64,000 bases of DNA from Rhizobium sp. CF122 (GCF_000282035.1 NZ_AKKA01000087.1:151590-215589); one strand, 5' to 3'. Positions 1 to 8,725 are shown, counted from the stretch's first letter. Numbers and translations: made by a program. Notes: generated by a model not told the origin, from the letters alone.

Positions 1-657
1 CGCAAAGACATTGGCATAGCCGCCGAGCTTCGAGGGGATAAGCGCCACGGCGGCGATCACCACGATGTAGATCATGATGTCCTTGACGAAGGCGATCAGC
101 GCCGGCGCCCGCAGGCCCGCCGAATAGGTATAGAGCGCCAGTACGATGAAGGCGATCGCCAGCGGTACTTCACCGTGGAGACCGAGCGCCTTGAGCGCAG
201 CGGTCATGCCAACGAGCTGCAACGCGATATAGGGCATTGTCGCAATCACGCCGGTTGCGGCAACCGCAAGCTCCAGCCCGCGCGAACCATATTGGCCGTG
301 AACCACATCACCTGCGGTGACGTAACCGAAATCCCTCGCCCGTTTCCACAGCACAGGCATGACCATGAAGACAAAGGGATAGACGACGATGGTGTAGGGC
401 AGCGCAAAGAAGCCGTAAGCGCCGACGGTGTAGACCAGCGCCGGGACGGCAATGACTGTGTAGGCGGTATAGAAGTCGCCGCCGACCAGAAACCAGGTGA
501 TCCAGGTGCCGAAGCTGCGGCCGCCGAGACCCCATTCGTCGATATGGGCAAGCGTTTTGGGTTTACGCCAGCGGGATGCAACGAAACCCATGACCGTGAC
601 GAGCACGAAGAAGAAGATGAAGACGGCAAGTGCGGTTGTGTTGAGTTCAGTCGTCAT
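1..657 (-). CDS. mctP: Monocarboxylate permease MctP (sodium:solute symporter), 5' part only
   Basis: This is the first ~219 codons of a sodium:solute symporter family permease; the rest lies beyond base 1. The start is the ATG at 657, which overlaps the stop of the upstream DUF3311 gene by 11 bp. Several hydrophobic membrane segments are visible, with the loop residues RSFGTWITWFLVGGDFYTA typical of the family near residue 47. In Rhizobium leguminosarum MctP imports lactate, pyruvate, propionate and some alanine across the inner membrane. The neighbouring DUF3311 gene and two-component pair are the same as in the described mct locus, which supports the name. The overlap implies translational coupling with the small partner protein. 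Confidence 0.9.
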   Translation of the reverse strand, partial: MTTELNTTALAVFIFFFVLVTVMGFVASRWRKPKTLAHIDEWGLGGRSFGTWITWFLVGGDFYTAYTVIAVPALVYTVGAYGFFALPYTIVVYPFVFMVMPVLWKRARDFGYVTAGDVVHGQYGSRGLELAVAATGVIATMPYIALQLVGMTAALKALGLHGEVPLAIAFIVLALYTYSAGLRAPALIAFVKDIMIYIVVIAAVALIPSKLGGYANVFA

Positions 658-844
658 CGCGCATGCTCCGGTAAGCGATCCAGGTCAGGAAAGCGGTAAC
701 CGGCACCCAGGCAAGCTGATACCAGTAGAAAAAGGGGAAGCCGAAGAGAGCCGGTTCGCGGATATTGTAGAAAGGTGGCCAGAGCAGCCCGATATACGGA
801 ATGACGAGCAGCCAGCAGGCTGCCCTGTTCTTTGGTTTTTCCAT
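647..844 (-). CDS. DUF3311 small membrane protein, MctP partner
   Basis: A 65-residue protein with two hydrophobic segments (about residues 11-22 and 36-60) separated by an aromatic loop, ending in charged residues. This is the pattern of DUF3311 proteins, which almost always sit directly before a sodium:solute symporter gene. A role as accessory subunit or assembly factor for MctP is inferred from that pairing only. I chose the ATG at 844, which leaves a normal family length. A longer reading frame runs upstream to 1153, but its extra part reads like non-coding leader. It is first in a two-gene operon with mctP. Confidence 0.85.
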   Translation of the reverse strand: MEKPKNRAACWLLVIPYIGLLWPPFYNIREPALFGFPFFYWYQLAWVPVTAFLTWIAYRSMRDDD

Positions 845-1090
845 GACGGATACCTCTCGGGCGCCGTGCGATCGGCGCCAAGTTGCAGGTGTCGGTGGTG
901 AATGTGGTTTGTCAGTCGCTGGACAGAATGAGCCCGAACCGCCTTCTCGCAACGGGTTTTCCGAAAAGGCGGAAGAGAGCGTTGTGCATTTGAAAGTCCT
1001 CCCAACGGCTGCGCTCGGCGAGCCGTGCGCAAGTCCTATGGCGAAGCCTTGCATGCGACAAGAGGAGGGAAGGGGTGAAATGCAAGGGAC

Positions 1091-1106
1091 TACCCATAAG
1101 TGGGTA
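1091..1106. promoter_or_regulatory. NarL-like 7-2-7 inverted repeat, candidate MctR site
   Basis: The 16-bp sequence TACCCAT-AA-GTGGGTA is a near-perfect inverted repeat. It has the 7-2-7 geometry of sites bound by NarL/FixJ-type regulators, and TACCCAT fits the NarL heptamer consensus TACYYMT. It lies between the end of the NarL-type regulator gene and the mct permease operon. It could instead be a weak hairpin at the end of mctR, but there is no T run after it on either strand. Confidence 0.45.
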
Positions 1107-1115
1107 GACGCAAGT

Positions 1116-1760
1116 TCAGGTCGTTTTGGTCTGGATCCCGTGATCGAGCGCATAACGGATCAAGCCGGCCGTTGTCGCGATACCGAGCTTCTTCTTGAGA
1201 TTCTTGCGATGCGTTTCGGCGGTGGCCTGCGTTATCCCGAGTGCCTCGGCGATCGCCTTGTTGGCCTTTCCGGCAAGGAGCAGGCTGAGGATATCACGCT
1301 CGCGCGGCGTGAGGGGATCGGCGTCATTGCTGGCTTCCCCCTCCATCAGTACGTCAAAGACACCGGACGAGAAATACTTTCCGCCATCCGCAACGGTCTC
1401 GACGGCCGAAATGATCTCGTCGGTCGATACGTCCTTGAGAATATAGCCTGCGGCGCCGCGTATCACCGAGGAGGATATGTATTCGCGGCTGTCATGCATG
1501 GAGAGCATCACGATTCGCGTTTCCGGGATCCGTTTCTTGAAAAGCTCGATCGCGTCGATGCCGCTGAGCTTGGGCATGTTGATATCCATCAGCAAAACAT
1601 GTGGCCGGACCTTGTAGGCGAGTTCGAGGCCGGTCTCGGCGAGGCCGGCTGTTCCAACGACTTCGATGTGGTCGAATGTCTCAAGGACGGCCTTCAACCC
1701 ATCCAGCACGAGCGGATGGTTGTCGATCAACAGGACCTTGATTTTGTCGCCTTTGGTCAT
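1116..1760 (-). CDS. mctR: NarL/FixJ-family response regulator MctR
   Basis: A 214-residue two-domain response regulator. The receiver domain covers residues ~8-123 with phospho-acceptor Asp59 in VLLMDINMP. A LuxR-type helix-turn-helix follows at ~147-205 (LTPRERDILSLLLAGKANKA). The start ATG overlaps the stop of the sensor gene by 4 bp (ATGA), so the two are translationally coupled. The gene lies just upstream of, and on the same strand as, the MctP operon, matching the described MctSR system that controls mctP in R. leguminosarum. By analogy it should bind the mctP promoter region when phosphorylated in response to monocarboxylates. Confidence 0.85.
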   Translation of the reverse strand: MTKGDKIKVLLIDNHPLVLDGLKAVLETFDHIEVVGTAGLAETGLELAYKVRPHVLLMDINMPKLSGIDAIELFKKRIPETRIVMLSMHDSREYISSSVIRGAAGYILKDVSTDEIISAVETVADGGKYFSSGVFDVLMEGEASNDADPLTPRERDILSLLLAGKANKAIAEALGITQATAETHRKNLKKKLGIATTAGLIRYALDHGIQTKTT

Positions 1761-3142
1761 GCGGCTTCGGCCTGCTGGTTGGCGGGACGATTGGCCGATT
1801 TTGGCAGCATCGCGGTCAACACTGTGCCGCTTGCATCACTATTGATCAGCAACAGGCCGCGGAAATGCGCCATCCTTTCTTGCATGTTGCGCAGGCCGAG
1901 ACCGGATCGGTTGGGGGGGCCGTCTCCGCCGCTGCCGAAGCCCGAACCGTTGTCGGAAATCATCATGCGGGCGCGGCCTTTCTCGCTCCAGAGCTTGACG
2001 GAAAGCCTTGTTGCGCCGGAATGCCGTTCGACATTGTTGAAGGCCTCTTGTGCGACGCGATAAAGTGCGGTGCTGGCTTCCGGCTTTAGCATCTCGATGA
2101 AGCCCGAAGCTTCGATATCGGCTTGAATACCGGTCCGCTCGACGAAATTGCAGCAGAGTGCCTCGATCGCCGCCGTCAGGCCGAGATCGTCGAGCACGCG
2201 TGGCCGGAGATCGTGCGACAGCCGCCTGATTTCCTTGATCGCGCCATTCAAGGCCTCGATGCCACGATTGATAATCTGTGCGGCATCATCGACATCTGTC
2301 CTGACCTTACGTCCCGCGAGATCCATCGTATAGCGCACGCCGACGAGATTTTGCGAAATGCCGTCATGCAACTCGCGGGCAAGTCGGGCGCGCTCTTCCT
2401 CCTGTGTGTTAATCACCCGCTGCGTTAGTTCCTTGAGTTTGCCGTCCGCCATGCGTCGCTCGTGGAAGGTCACCAGCATGCAGGTGGTGAAGACGACCAG
2501 CACAGCGGGCACGGCGATCAGCGCCACAATCACGAAGGTCCGCTTGATGTTGGCGCGCATACTTGCATTCGCGGCAGCCGTTTGGGCATAGACGTCGTCG
2601 AGATAAACGCCGGTTCCCACGACCCAATGCCACTTGTCGAGGCTGACGACGAAGGACAGCTTGTCTGCCATCTGGCCGCTCGACGGCTTCTGCCATTTGT
2701 ATTGGTGCAGGCCGCCGCCCGATTTGGCCGTGGCGATCAGTTCCGCGATCACCTTGTCGCCATCGGGATCGGTCAGGTTGAGCCAGTTTTGCCCATGCCG
2801 GAAGCCTTGGCGCGGATGAACGATGTTGTTTCCGTCATAGTCGTAAACGAAGAAATATCCGTCCTTTCCGTAGTCGAGCGAGTTCAGGATCGCCGCCACC
2901 TTGTCTTTGGCGACCTGGTCGTTTGCACCGGCACCACCATAGGTCGCCTGGATTGCAGATAGCGCGAGGTTGGTGAGATTGAGAATCTCCGTCTCCTTGG
3001 CCTTCAGCATATTCTGCTCGAATGTCGCAATATTGTCCCGGGTAAGGTGCGCCGATTGCCAGGTGATGAATGCCGTGATTGCCAGGATGGCAATCACGAG
3101 CGGAATGATCGCCAGCGCAATGATTTGGTGTCTCAAGGTCAA
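1757..3142 (-). CDS. mctS: Sensor histidine kinase MctS (sCache_2, HisKA_3)
   Basis: A membrane histidine kinase of the NarX/DegS type. It has an N-terminal membrane helix (~10-28), a periplasmic single-Cache domain (~45-185, with YGKDGYFFVYD and the WHWVVGTGVY end motif), a second membrane helix (~200-220), a HisKA_3 dimerisation box with the phospho-His in ARELHDGISQN, and an HATPase domain (N box EAFNNVERHS, G box DNGSGFG). I place the start at the TTG at 3142 because a strong GGGAGG lies six bases before it. The further upstream TTG at 3157 has no such site. sCache_2 domains often bind small organic acids, which fits control of a monocarboxylate permease. Confidence 0.85.
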   Translation of the reverse strand: MTLRHQIIALAIIPLVIAILAITAFITWQSAHLTRDNIATFEQNMLKAKETEILNLTNLALSAIQATYGGAGANDQVAKDKVAAILNSLDYGKDGYFFVYDYDGNNIVHPRQGFRHGQNWLNLTDPDGDKVIAELIATAKSGGGLHQYKWQKPSSGQMADKLSFVVSLDKWHWVVGTGVYLDDVYAQTAAANASMRANIKRTFVIVALIAVPAVLVVFTTCMLVTFHERRMADGKLKELTQRVINTQEEERARLARELHDGISQNLVGVRYTMDLAGRKVRTDVDDAAQIINRGIEALNGAIKEIRRLSHDLRPRVLDDLGLTAAIEALCCNFVERTGIQADIEASGFIEMLKPEASTALYRVAQEAFNNVERHSGATRLSVKLWSEKGRARMMISDNGSGFGSGGDGPPNRSGLGLRNMQERMAHFRGLLLINSDASGTVLTAMLPKSANRPANQQAEAA

Positions 3143-3157
3143 TGGGTGCCCTCCCAA

Positions 3158-3637
3158 GCCAGCGGATCAGCTGAAGTATCGTTCAGTAAGGCGTCAGGCA
3201 TGGCACGCGGTCAAGTCTGGTTCAGCCCGCGACAAGATAGCCATTCTCTTGGGTCTTATCCATTCCGTGCCTTAAATGGGGCCGGTTACACCCCTTCGAC
3301 TTACCGCCTTGTGGATAACCCGCACCGCACTTGTAAACGATAAGCTTGCCGCTTGGTCGCTGAAAAGACCTCGCCTTATACCGGTGCCGACGGGCGTCGC
3401 AGGCGGTCCATCAGCGCGCGTCGCTTCGTTGTCATATTGCGCCGGCCCGGACAGTAGAGATAAAGCCAGACAAGCGCCGGCAGAATACCTCAAGCAAGGG
3501 CGCGAGTTCACCACACGCAACTGACGGCAGGAAGCTTTCATCCATGCCGAAGATGACGCTGACGCCGGCGACCGAGGCTCGGGTATGGATGACCGGAGAC
3601 AGCCATATTCGGCACGAGCTCTTGCCGAACGGGCGCG
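3158..3637. other. Gene-poor stretch, decayed sequence
   Basis: About 480 bases upstream of mctS without a convincing gene. It must contain the promoter of the mctSR operon, but I cannot point to clear -35/-10 boxes. Open frames here have no ribosome-binding site and no recognisable domain, apart from a possible LysR-like tail listed separately. The area looks like worn-down intergenic DNA at an insertion boundary. Confidence 0.4.
3432..3521 (-). pseudogene. Possible LysR-family regulator 3' remnant
   Basis: On the minus strand the last ~29 codons before the stop read VACGELAPLLEVFCRRLSGF and onward. This resembles the C-terminal part of LysR-type regulators (a GELVPVLEDF-like strand followed by the proline/glycine turn). 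The upstream part of the frame does not continue the family, so at most a short relic remains. The assignment rests on a single short motif and may be coincidence. Confidence 0.25.
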
Positions 3638-3799
3638 ATGACGAGCCAAGGGGCAGCCGCACCAGCGCCTTTCAGGGACGCAACGTCATCCGGCAATCAT
3701 ATCGACTATTGGGACGATACCGGCTTTCCCGCCGACGGCGAGTTCATCGACGGCGTGCTGCATCACGGCGGCACGGTGTTTTACCGAGGAGGTAGCTAA
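3638..3799 (+). CDS. Short ORF of unknown function, possible gene fragment
   Basis: A 53-residue frame from the ATG at 3638 to the TAA at 3799. The second half (GNHIDYWDDTGFPADGEF and onward to HHGGTVFYRGGS) has the balanced, glycine- and aromatic-rich composition of a real folded protein rather than a shadow frame. I do not recognise a family with confidence. It could be the C-terminal tail of a longer secreted enzyme that has lost its 5' part. There is no good Shine-Dalgarno sequence. Confidence 0.3.
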   Translation: MTSQGAAAPAPFRDATSSGNHIDYWDDTGFPADGEFIDGVLHHGGTVFYRGGS

Positions 3800-4069
3800 C
3801 TTGTTGTCATGTCCGACACTTTCTCGCGCATGAACGGCTCCAACCTATGCATTCAGGTCACGGTTTCCGGACGCCGTTGGCCCGAGGACGTTCGACAACG
3901 GCTCGGCGGCCGCGGTGGCGGCTTCTTTTGGGTGCTCCCCGTCTGTCGTTTAAACGGATTTTTCGGCCATACGAATTTTCGCGTATGATCCACCCGGTTG
4001 CCAAAAAACCACAATTGCTTCACCTAAAAGGACACCGACACTCGGCCTTAAGAATTGGATCAACGCTGA

Positions 4070-6187
4070 ATGCGCATATCACACGTCTTCCTTTGTGCAT
4101 TTGTTGCACTCGTACAGTCCGCAAATGCCGAAGTCGCATCACCGCCTGTTTTGGCGCCGCTAAAGCAACAGGCACAAGCCGCTCAGGTGAGTGCACAATT
4201 TTTCACGCGTTTCAGCTACAAGCCTGTTCCACTCGACGACGCTTTGTCGGCGAGGATCATGGATCGGTTCATTAAATCACTCGATCCCGACCGCATGCTC
4301 TTCCTGCAAGCGGACATCGACAGGTTCATGGCGGAGCGCAGCGAGATCGACGATGGCATTGGTCGGGAGGACTTGAAGATCCCGTTTGCGATCTTCAACG
4401 TGTATGAACAGCGCGTTGTCGACCGCATGAACTACGCGCGCAACTTGCTTAAGCAGGACTTCGATTTCGAGGCGCAGGAAACTTATTCCGTGCTGCGCGA
4501 CAAAGCTCCTTGGCCGCAGTCGGAAGCGGCGAGCAATGAACTGTGGAGCAAGCGCGTCAAAAGCGATTGGTTGCGGTTGAAACTGGGTGGCAAAACCGAC
4601 GCAGCTATTCGCGAAACGCTCGACAAACGCTACGCGAACGCCCTCGAGCGCGTTTACAAGTACAAAAGTGACGACGTTTTCCAGTCGTTCATGGATGCCT
4701 ATTCAAACTCGATCGACCCGCACACGGACTATTTTGGCGCGAACGCTTCGGCCGATTTCAATATCGCGATGAAGCTTTCGCTCTTTGGTATCGGTGCGGT
4801 CCTGCAGGAACGCGACGACTACACGACGATCCGTGAGCTCGTACCTGGCGGACCGGCGCAGTTGTCCGGGAAGCTCTCGGTCGGAGACCGCATTACCGGC
4901 GTTGGGCAGGGCGAGGATGGGGCGATCAAAGAAGTGGTGGGCACGCGCCTTGATGAAGTCGTGCAATTGATACGAGGGAAAAAAGGTTCTGTCGTGCGCT
5001 TGGACATCCTGCCGGCCGATGCCGGAGCAGAGGGCACCCATCGTGTTGTCAGCCTGGTGCGCGATAAAATCAGCCTCGAAAAACAGGCGGCCAGCAAGGC
5101 CGTGCTGCCCGTGAAAGTGGGCGATGCGACACGTAAAATCGGGGTCATTACTCTGCCAGCATTCTATGAGGATTTCGAAGCCAGGCACAAAGGAGACAAG
5201 GACTACAAAAGCGCAAGCCGCGATGTCGCCAAGCTTCTCGGCGAGCTGAAGCAAGAAAAGGTCGACAGCGTTCTCATTGACCTGCGCAACAATGGCGGCG
5301 GTTCATTGGACGAGGCGATCGATTTGACCGGCCTGTTCATCGGCCATGGCCCGGTCGTCCAGCAACGCAGTAGCGACGGTAAGGTCACGGTAAGAAGCGC
5401 CGATCTTCCAGCGCCTGTCTGGACTGGTCCCGTTGGTGTCCTGATCAATCGCGGGTCGGCCTCGGCTTCAGAGATTTTTGCTGCGGCAATCCAGGATTAT
5501 GGTCGAGGCGTGATTGTCGGCGAACCCAGTTTCGGCAAGGGTACCGTTCAAACTGTCGTTAATCTTGACCAGATGGTTCGTAACAACAAGCTCGAATTGG
5601 GTGAACTGAAAGTGACGATTGCCCAGTTTTTCCGGATCAATGGCGGTACGACGCAGCTGCGCGGTGTGACGCCTGATATCAGCTTGCCGGGACTTTCGGA
5701 TCCGACACGTTTTGGCGAGACCAGCTATGACAATGCCTTGCCGTGGACGCAGATCAAGCCTGCGACCTATACGCCCAACGACACTGTAGCGACCTTGCTG
5801 CCGACACTGCAAAGTCGCCATGATGCTCGGGTTAAGAGCGATCCGGACTTCCAACGCCTGTTACAAGACATTGCTGATCTGAAGGCGCAGCGTGAGAAAG
5901 GGATTGTCTCTCTCAACGAAACCGACCGTCGCAGAGAATTGACTGCTCGAGAAAATCGTCTCAAGTCTCGAGCGCAATCAAGCGATGGCGAAGATACCGG
6001 TGAAGATGATGGTCTGCAGGCAAACGAGCGCAGCCTAAGTGCTGATATTGCCATTGAAAATGCCCGCAAGAAGGCAAAGGACGTTCTGCTGGATGAGGCC
6101 GGCGCCATTCTTGCCGATGAGTCGGATTTGCACGAAGGAGTGCTAAAGGCAGCCACAAAGCAATCGGGAAACACGGATCGAAAATAG
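4070..6187 (+). CDS. prc: Carboxy-terminal processing (tail-specific) protease, Prc/Tsp type
   Basis: A 705-residue periplasmic serine protease of the S41 family. It has a Sec signal peptide (cleavage probably after ANA, ~residue 20), an N-terminal Prc domain with SLDPDRMLFLQADID, a PDZ domain (~residues 240-330, GIGAVLQ...VPGGPAQLSG), the S41 protease core with the Ser465-Lys490 dyad (SASASEIFAA ... FGKGTVQ), and a C-terminal DUF3340 region. Length and architecture match enterobacterial Prc (~680 aa) rather than the shorter (~440 aa) CtpA proteases usual in alphaproteobacteria. It should cleave periplasmic proteins from their C termini. It stands alone between decayed sequences, which suggests acquisition by transfer. 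The start lacks a clear ribosome-binding site. Confidence 0.9.
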   Translation: MRISHVFLCAFVALVQSANAEVASPPVLAPLKQQAQAAQVSAQFFTRFSYKPVPLDDALSARIMDRFIKSLDPDRMLFLQADIDRFMAERSEIDDGIGREDLKIPFAIFNVYEQRVVDRMNYARNLLKQDFDFEAQETYSVLRDKAPWPQSEAASNELWSKRVKSDWLRLKLGGKTDAAIRETLDKRYANALERVYKYKSDDVFQSFMDAYSNSIDPHTDYFGANASADFNIAMKLSLFGIGAVLQERDDYTTIRELVPGGPAQLSGKLSVGDRITGVGQGEDGAIKEVVGTRLDEVVQLIRGKKGSVVRLDILPADAGAEGTHRVVSLVRDKISLEKQAASKAVLPVKVGDATRKIGVITLPAFYEDFEARHKGDKDYKSASRDVAKLLGELKQEKVDSVLIDLRNNGGGSLDEAIDLTGLFIGHGPVVQQRSSDGKVTVRSADLPAPVWTGPVGVLINRGSASASEIFAAAIQDYGRGVIVGEPSFGKGTVQTVVNLDQMVRNNKLELGELKVTIAQFFRINGGTTQLRGVTPDISLPGLSDPTRFGETSYDNALPWTQIKPATYTPNDTVATLLPTLQSRHDARVKSDPDFQRLLQDIADLKAQREKGIVSLNETDRRRELTARENRLKSRAQSSDGEDTGEDDGLQANERSLSADIAIENARKKAKDVLLDEAGAILADESDLHEGVLKAATKQSGNTDRK

Positions 6188-6883
6188 TCATTCCGGCCGG
6201 CGCAAGCCTAGGGGTGTTCATGCTTCCTTGATCCCGACTTCAACTGACCAACGCGGTCGAAGTGGTTGGCTACCAATGAAGACGTTCGCTTGAGATATGC
6301 CGGCTGTTTGCGGCGGAACCCGCCGAGCTGCAGCCACGTGTGGGAAGAGGTGATCGTGACGATTTTCCAGGCAGAAGCGCTGGGTTCTGGTCATCCGTTG
6401 ATCAGGATGGCTATGTTCTTGATGAAATCGTTTAGAGCCGACGCAACACTACGGCCGCCAGGCGTCAGTTGGTGCGGTGGATGAAGACGAGGGGCCTGCC
6501 AAAGCCACGGCGCATGGTGGCCATGGTGGCAGCTCGCCAGTAACTTTATATCTCGCGGCCATCAATGAAGCGGAGTGGCGCTGAAGCCCAAGAACCTCAG
6601 CATGGAAGAGGCTGCCTCCATGGTGGTAGGCGCCAGACCGCATGATAGGCGCTCGTGCAGGTATCGTGCGCCTGGCGTGGCGCATGTCGGGGCTGGCGAA
6701 CGCCGCGCTCGGCTTCGAACAGCTGGACATGCGTAGCGTACGTCGTAATGCGATGCGCGATGAAGGCCGCATACGGAAACTGGCGTTCCCGATACTTTGA
6801 CCAATGTTCTGGTAGATGAAAGACACAACCCGACTCGAAAGTCGACCGTGAGCGATTTCGCTCGCACTCTATCGAAGCGGCGT
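6188..6883. other. No recognisable gene
   Basis: Roughly 700 bases after prc. The open frames on both strands overlap each other, have arginine/proline/serine-rich compositions typical of out-of-frame reading, and lack ribosome-binding sites. I see no terminator with a T run directly after prc. Confidence 0.4.
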
Positions 6884-7081
6884 TCAAGGACGGGGCGCTT
6901 CGGCGTCTGCTTCGTTGGTCGTCAGCGTCGCCATGTGGGCTCGAAACTCCTTCTCGCCCAGGACCCGATCCGCTGCTCGAACGTCTGCGAGGATCTTTGC
7001 TATAACGCCCTCATCGCCCGCTGCTGTCGTCCGAACCTCGATGATCTCTGCAACATAGGCTTGGACATCGAGCGCCGACAA
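6884..7081 (-). CDS. Short hypothetical ORF or gene remnant
   Basis: A 65-codon frame (LSALDVQAYVAEIIEVR and onward, ending ADAEAPRP) with a balanced acidic/alanine-rich, helix-prone composition. The only starts are TTG codons. The frame stays open about 18 codons further upstream (CSPDETGFWPNGSRS), so it may be the 3' part of a longer lost gene. No family recognised. Confidence 0.25.
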   Translation of the reverse strand: MSALDVQAYVAEIIEVRTTAAGDEGVIAKILADVRAADRVLGEKEFRAHMATLTTNEADAEAPRP

Positions 7082-7220
7082 GCTCCGCGACCCATTGGGC
7101 CAAAACCCAGTTTCGTCGGGACTGCACCCTGAAGGCTATTTCGGATGCACCGCAGCCTTATGGGCCAACCGACGACTAGCTCACACTACGTTCAAATTAA
7201 GTGATGACGAGAATGGAATG

Positions 7221-7310
7221 GAAAAAATAAAATATAAATTTAGAATATATGGCAAATAACCAAAAATAATATGAATGGATTCAAATAGAATAAAATAATA
7301 AATAATATAC
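7221..7310. other. A/T-rich island
   Basis: 77 of the 90 bases are A or T, in a window that is otherwise strongly GC-rich. It lies directly upstream of a small membrane-protein gene beginning at 7379. It contains no reading frame. It may be a strong upstream (UP/curved) promoter element, a binding site for a nucleoid xenogeneic silencer, or a relic of transferred DNA. Confidence 0.6.
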
Positions 7311-7378
7311 AATCCGCACTTTGTTTATTGTGCTATTATCCTTTTGCGCAATATTGCGTGCTTTCACTCAGATTGGAT

Positions 7379-7735
7379 ATGGACATGCAAGACATGACCT
7401 GGCTTCGCCCCGGCCTATGGGGAGCAGTATGCGGCGCGGCCGCGCTTGCGATCGTCGGCTTCACATGGGGCGGGTGGATGACCAATGGCAGTGCTCAAAA
7501 AGCAGCCGGGATCGAGCGAACCTCGGCCATCGCGGCTGCGCTCACGCCCTATTGCCTCGAGAGGGCCAAAACGGATCCGGCTTCGGCAGAGATCATGGCC
7601 GCACTCAAGGCAGCCGGTACATACGGGCGTAGCGACGTTATCAAGAAGGCAGGCTGGGCAACGCCGCTTGGCAGCAGCGAGCCAAATGCAGACCTTGCGC
7701 AGGCATGCCAGATTGCGCTTGGAAGCGCGGGCTAA
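7379..7735 (+). CDS. Small membrane protein of unknown function
   Basis: A 118-residue protein with one clear membrane helix near the N terminus (~residues 10-32, GLWGAVCGAAALAIVGFTWG). A soluble part follows containing two cysteines (TPYCLERAK and AQACQIALG) and a conserved-looking AALKAAGTYGRSDVI stretch. The composition is that of a genuine rhizobial gene, and similar one-helix proteins are common hypothetical proteins in the order. I cannot assign a function. The ATGs at 7379, 7385 and 7394 are all possible starts; I give the first. It follows an unusually A/T-rich segment that may contain its promoter. Confidence 0.6.
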   Translation: MDMQDMTWLRPGLWGAVCGAAALAIVGFTWGGWMTNGSAQKAAGIERTSAIAAALTPYCLERAKTDPASAEIMAALKAAGTYGRSDVIKKAGWATPLGSSEPNADLAQACQIALGSAG

Positions 7736-7839
7736 TTTCATGGCCTTGGAAGGATCGCGGAGCCTGAATGGAGGGAGCCATGCCCTGAGCGCAAAACTAT
7801 CCGGTAGCGATCAGTCAAACACAGATCGACGGATGACCG

Positions 7840-8163
7840 ATGCTCAAGGATAAAATCACCAAACCTGCCTCCTTCGGCAGAAGAAGGAATGGTAGCGCTA
7901 ACGAAAGCCGCCCGATAGCTAGCCCATCGGCTGAGGAATTGATCGTTCAGGCTTCAGACGCTCGCGCCACGCTGTGCAGCCGACACGGCGACACACCAGG
8001 GAATGTCGTTGCGGAGGTTCAATTGCCGACCGAAGAGCTTGGTGGTTTCGAGGTGGAAAGCAAGACCTCATTATTCGAAAAGGTCCCCACGATGAAGGAG
8101 CTTGAACTGGCACGGGATCGTCATGACAGAAAGGTTGCCTTCAAGGACGCCGATCGGCGATAA
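7840..8163 (+). CDS. Hypothetical protein, weakly supported
   Basis: A 107-codon frame whose product is hydrophilic and charged, with a helical C-terminal part (SLFEKVPTMKELELARDR). No membrane segment, motif or convincing ribosome-binding site is visible. It may be a real small soluble protein or chance. The order of small genes on the same strand around it (7379, 8249, 8726, 9280) is the main reason to keep it. Confidence 0.3.
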   Translation: MLKDKITKPASFGRRRNGSANESRPIASPSAEELIVQASDARATLCSRHGDTPGNVVAEVQLPTEELGGFEVESKTSLFEKVPTMKELELARDRHDRKVAFKDADRR

Positions 8164-8248
8164 TTCAACGCCGCGTTCAGCTTGGAACCCTAAGGCTGCC
8201 GCGCGGAAGGCGGCGCGCAGCGAAGGGCGTATTTTGGAGACGAGTACG

Positions 8249-8371
8249 ATGGCCGACCCTGATCGCTATTCTGGGAGACCGCCGAAGCGCGGTCGCGGCG
8301 TATGGATAGTGATTCTTATGGTAGCGGCCTTAGCGCTGTTGGCGGGATGGTTTTCTGGATTTTTGGGCTGA
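8249..8371 (+). CDS. 40-residue single-helix membrane protein
   Basis: A tiny protein starting at the ATG at 8249, with TTGGAG about ten bases before it. A short basic, proline-containing head (MADPDRYSGRPPKRGRG) is followed by one hydrophobic helix (VWIVILMVAALALLAGWFSG) and a two-residue tail. The positive-inside pattern predicts the N terminus in the cytoplasm. The function is unknown. Such small proteins often bind and modulate larger membrane complexes, but nothing here shows which. A longer in-frame extension exists upstream but looks non-coding. Confidence 0.55.
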   Translation: MADPDRYSGRPPKRGRGVWIVILMVAALALLAGWFSGFLG

Positions 8372-8725
8372 ACTGGGACACAATTGGCCCCTTGCAGCCG
8401 CGATTCACGTTGATGCGGATCAGCAGGACCGGAGTCGTTGGCTCGGATCTATGCCCACCGGCACTGGATGTCTCTTCCAAGACTTCATCACGGGAGGCAT
8501 TGCTTGCATGGTTCGAGAGCATTTCGAGCGAACACCTGCACCCGTCAGGCATTGAGGTCGGCCGAAACGACAACTTCCAAACCTGCGATGTCTAATGTAA
8601 TCGCAGCCGCTCACTTGCCTAACGGCCTACGATCACTCTGGATCGAATTTCAGCCTAAGACCCGTCCACGTGCAGCAGACACCTGCCGACCGACAGGATC
8701 AGTCGAGTGTCATGAGGATTGCGTG
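8372..8725. other. No recognisable gene
   Basis: About 350 bases between two tiny ORFs. Frames are open on both strands, but none has a ribosome-binding site or a protein-like composition. Confidence 0.4.

Noticed and set aside
1091..1106. Rho-independent terminator of mctR
   Set aside because: The inverted repeat has no following T run on either strand. A regulator site explains it better.
801..2063. 420-codon plus-strand open frame
   Set aside because: Antisense to mctR and part of mctS, both with clear domains.
4703..5254. 183-codon minus-strand frame within prc
   Set aside because: Entirely inside the well-supported protease gene on the other strand.
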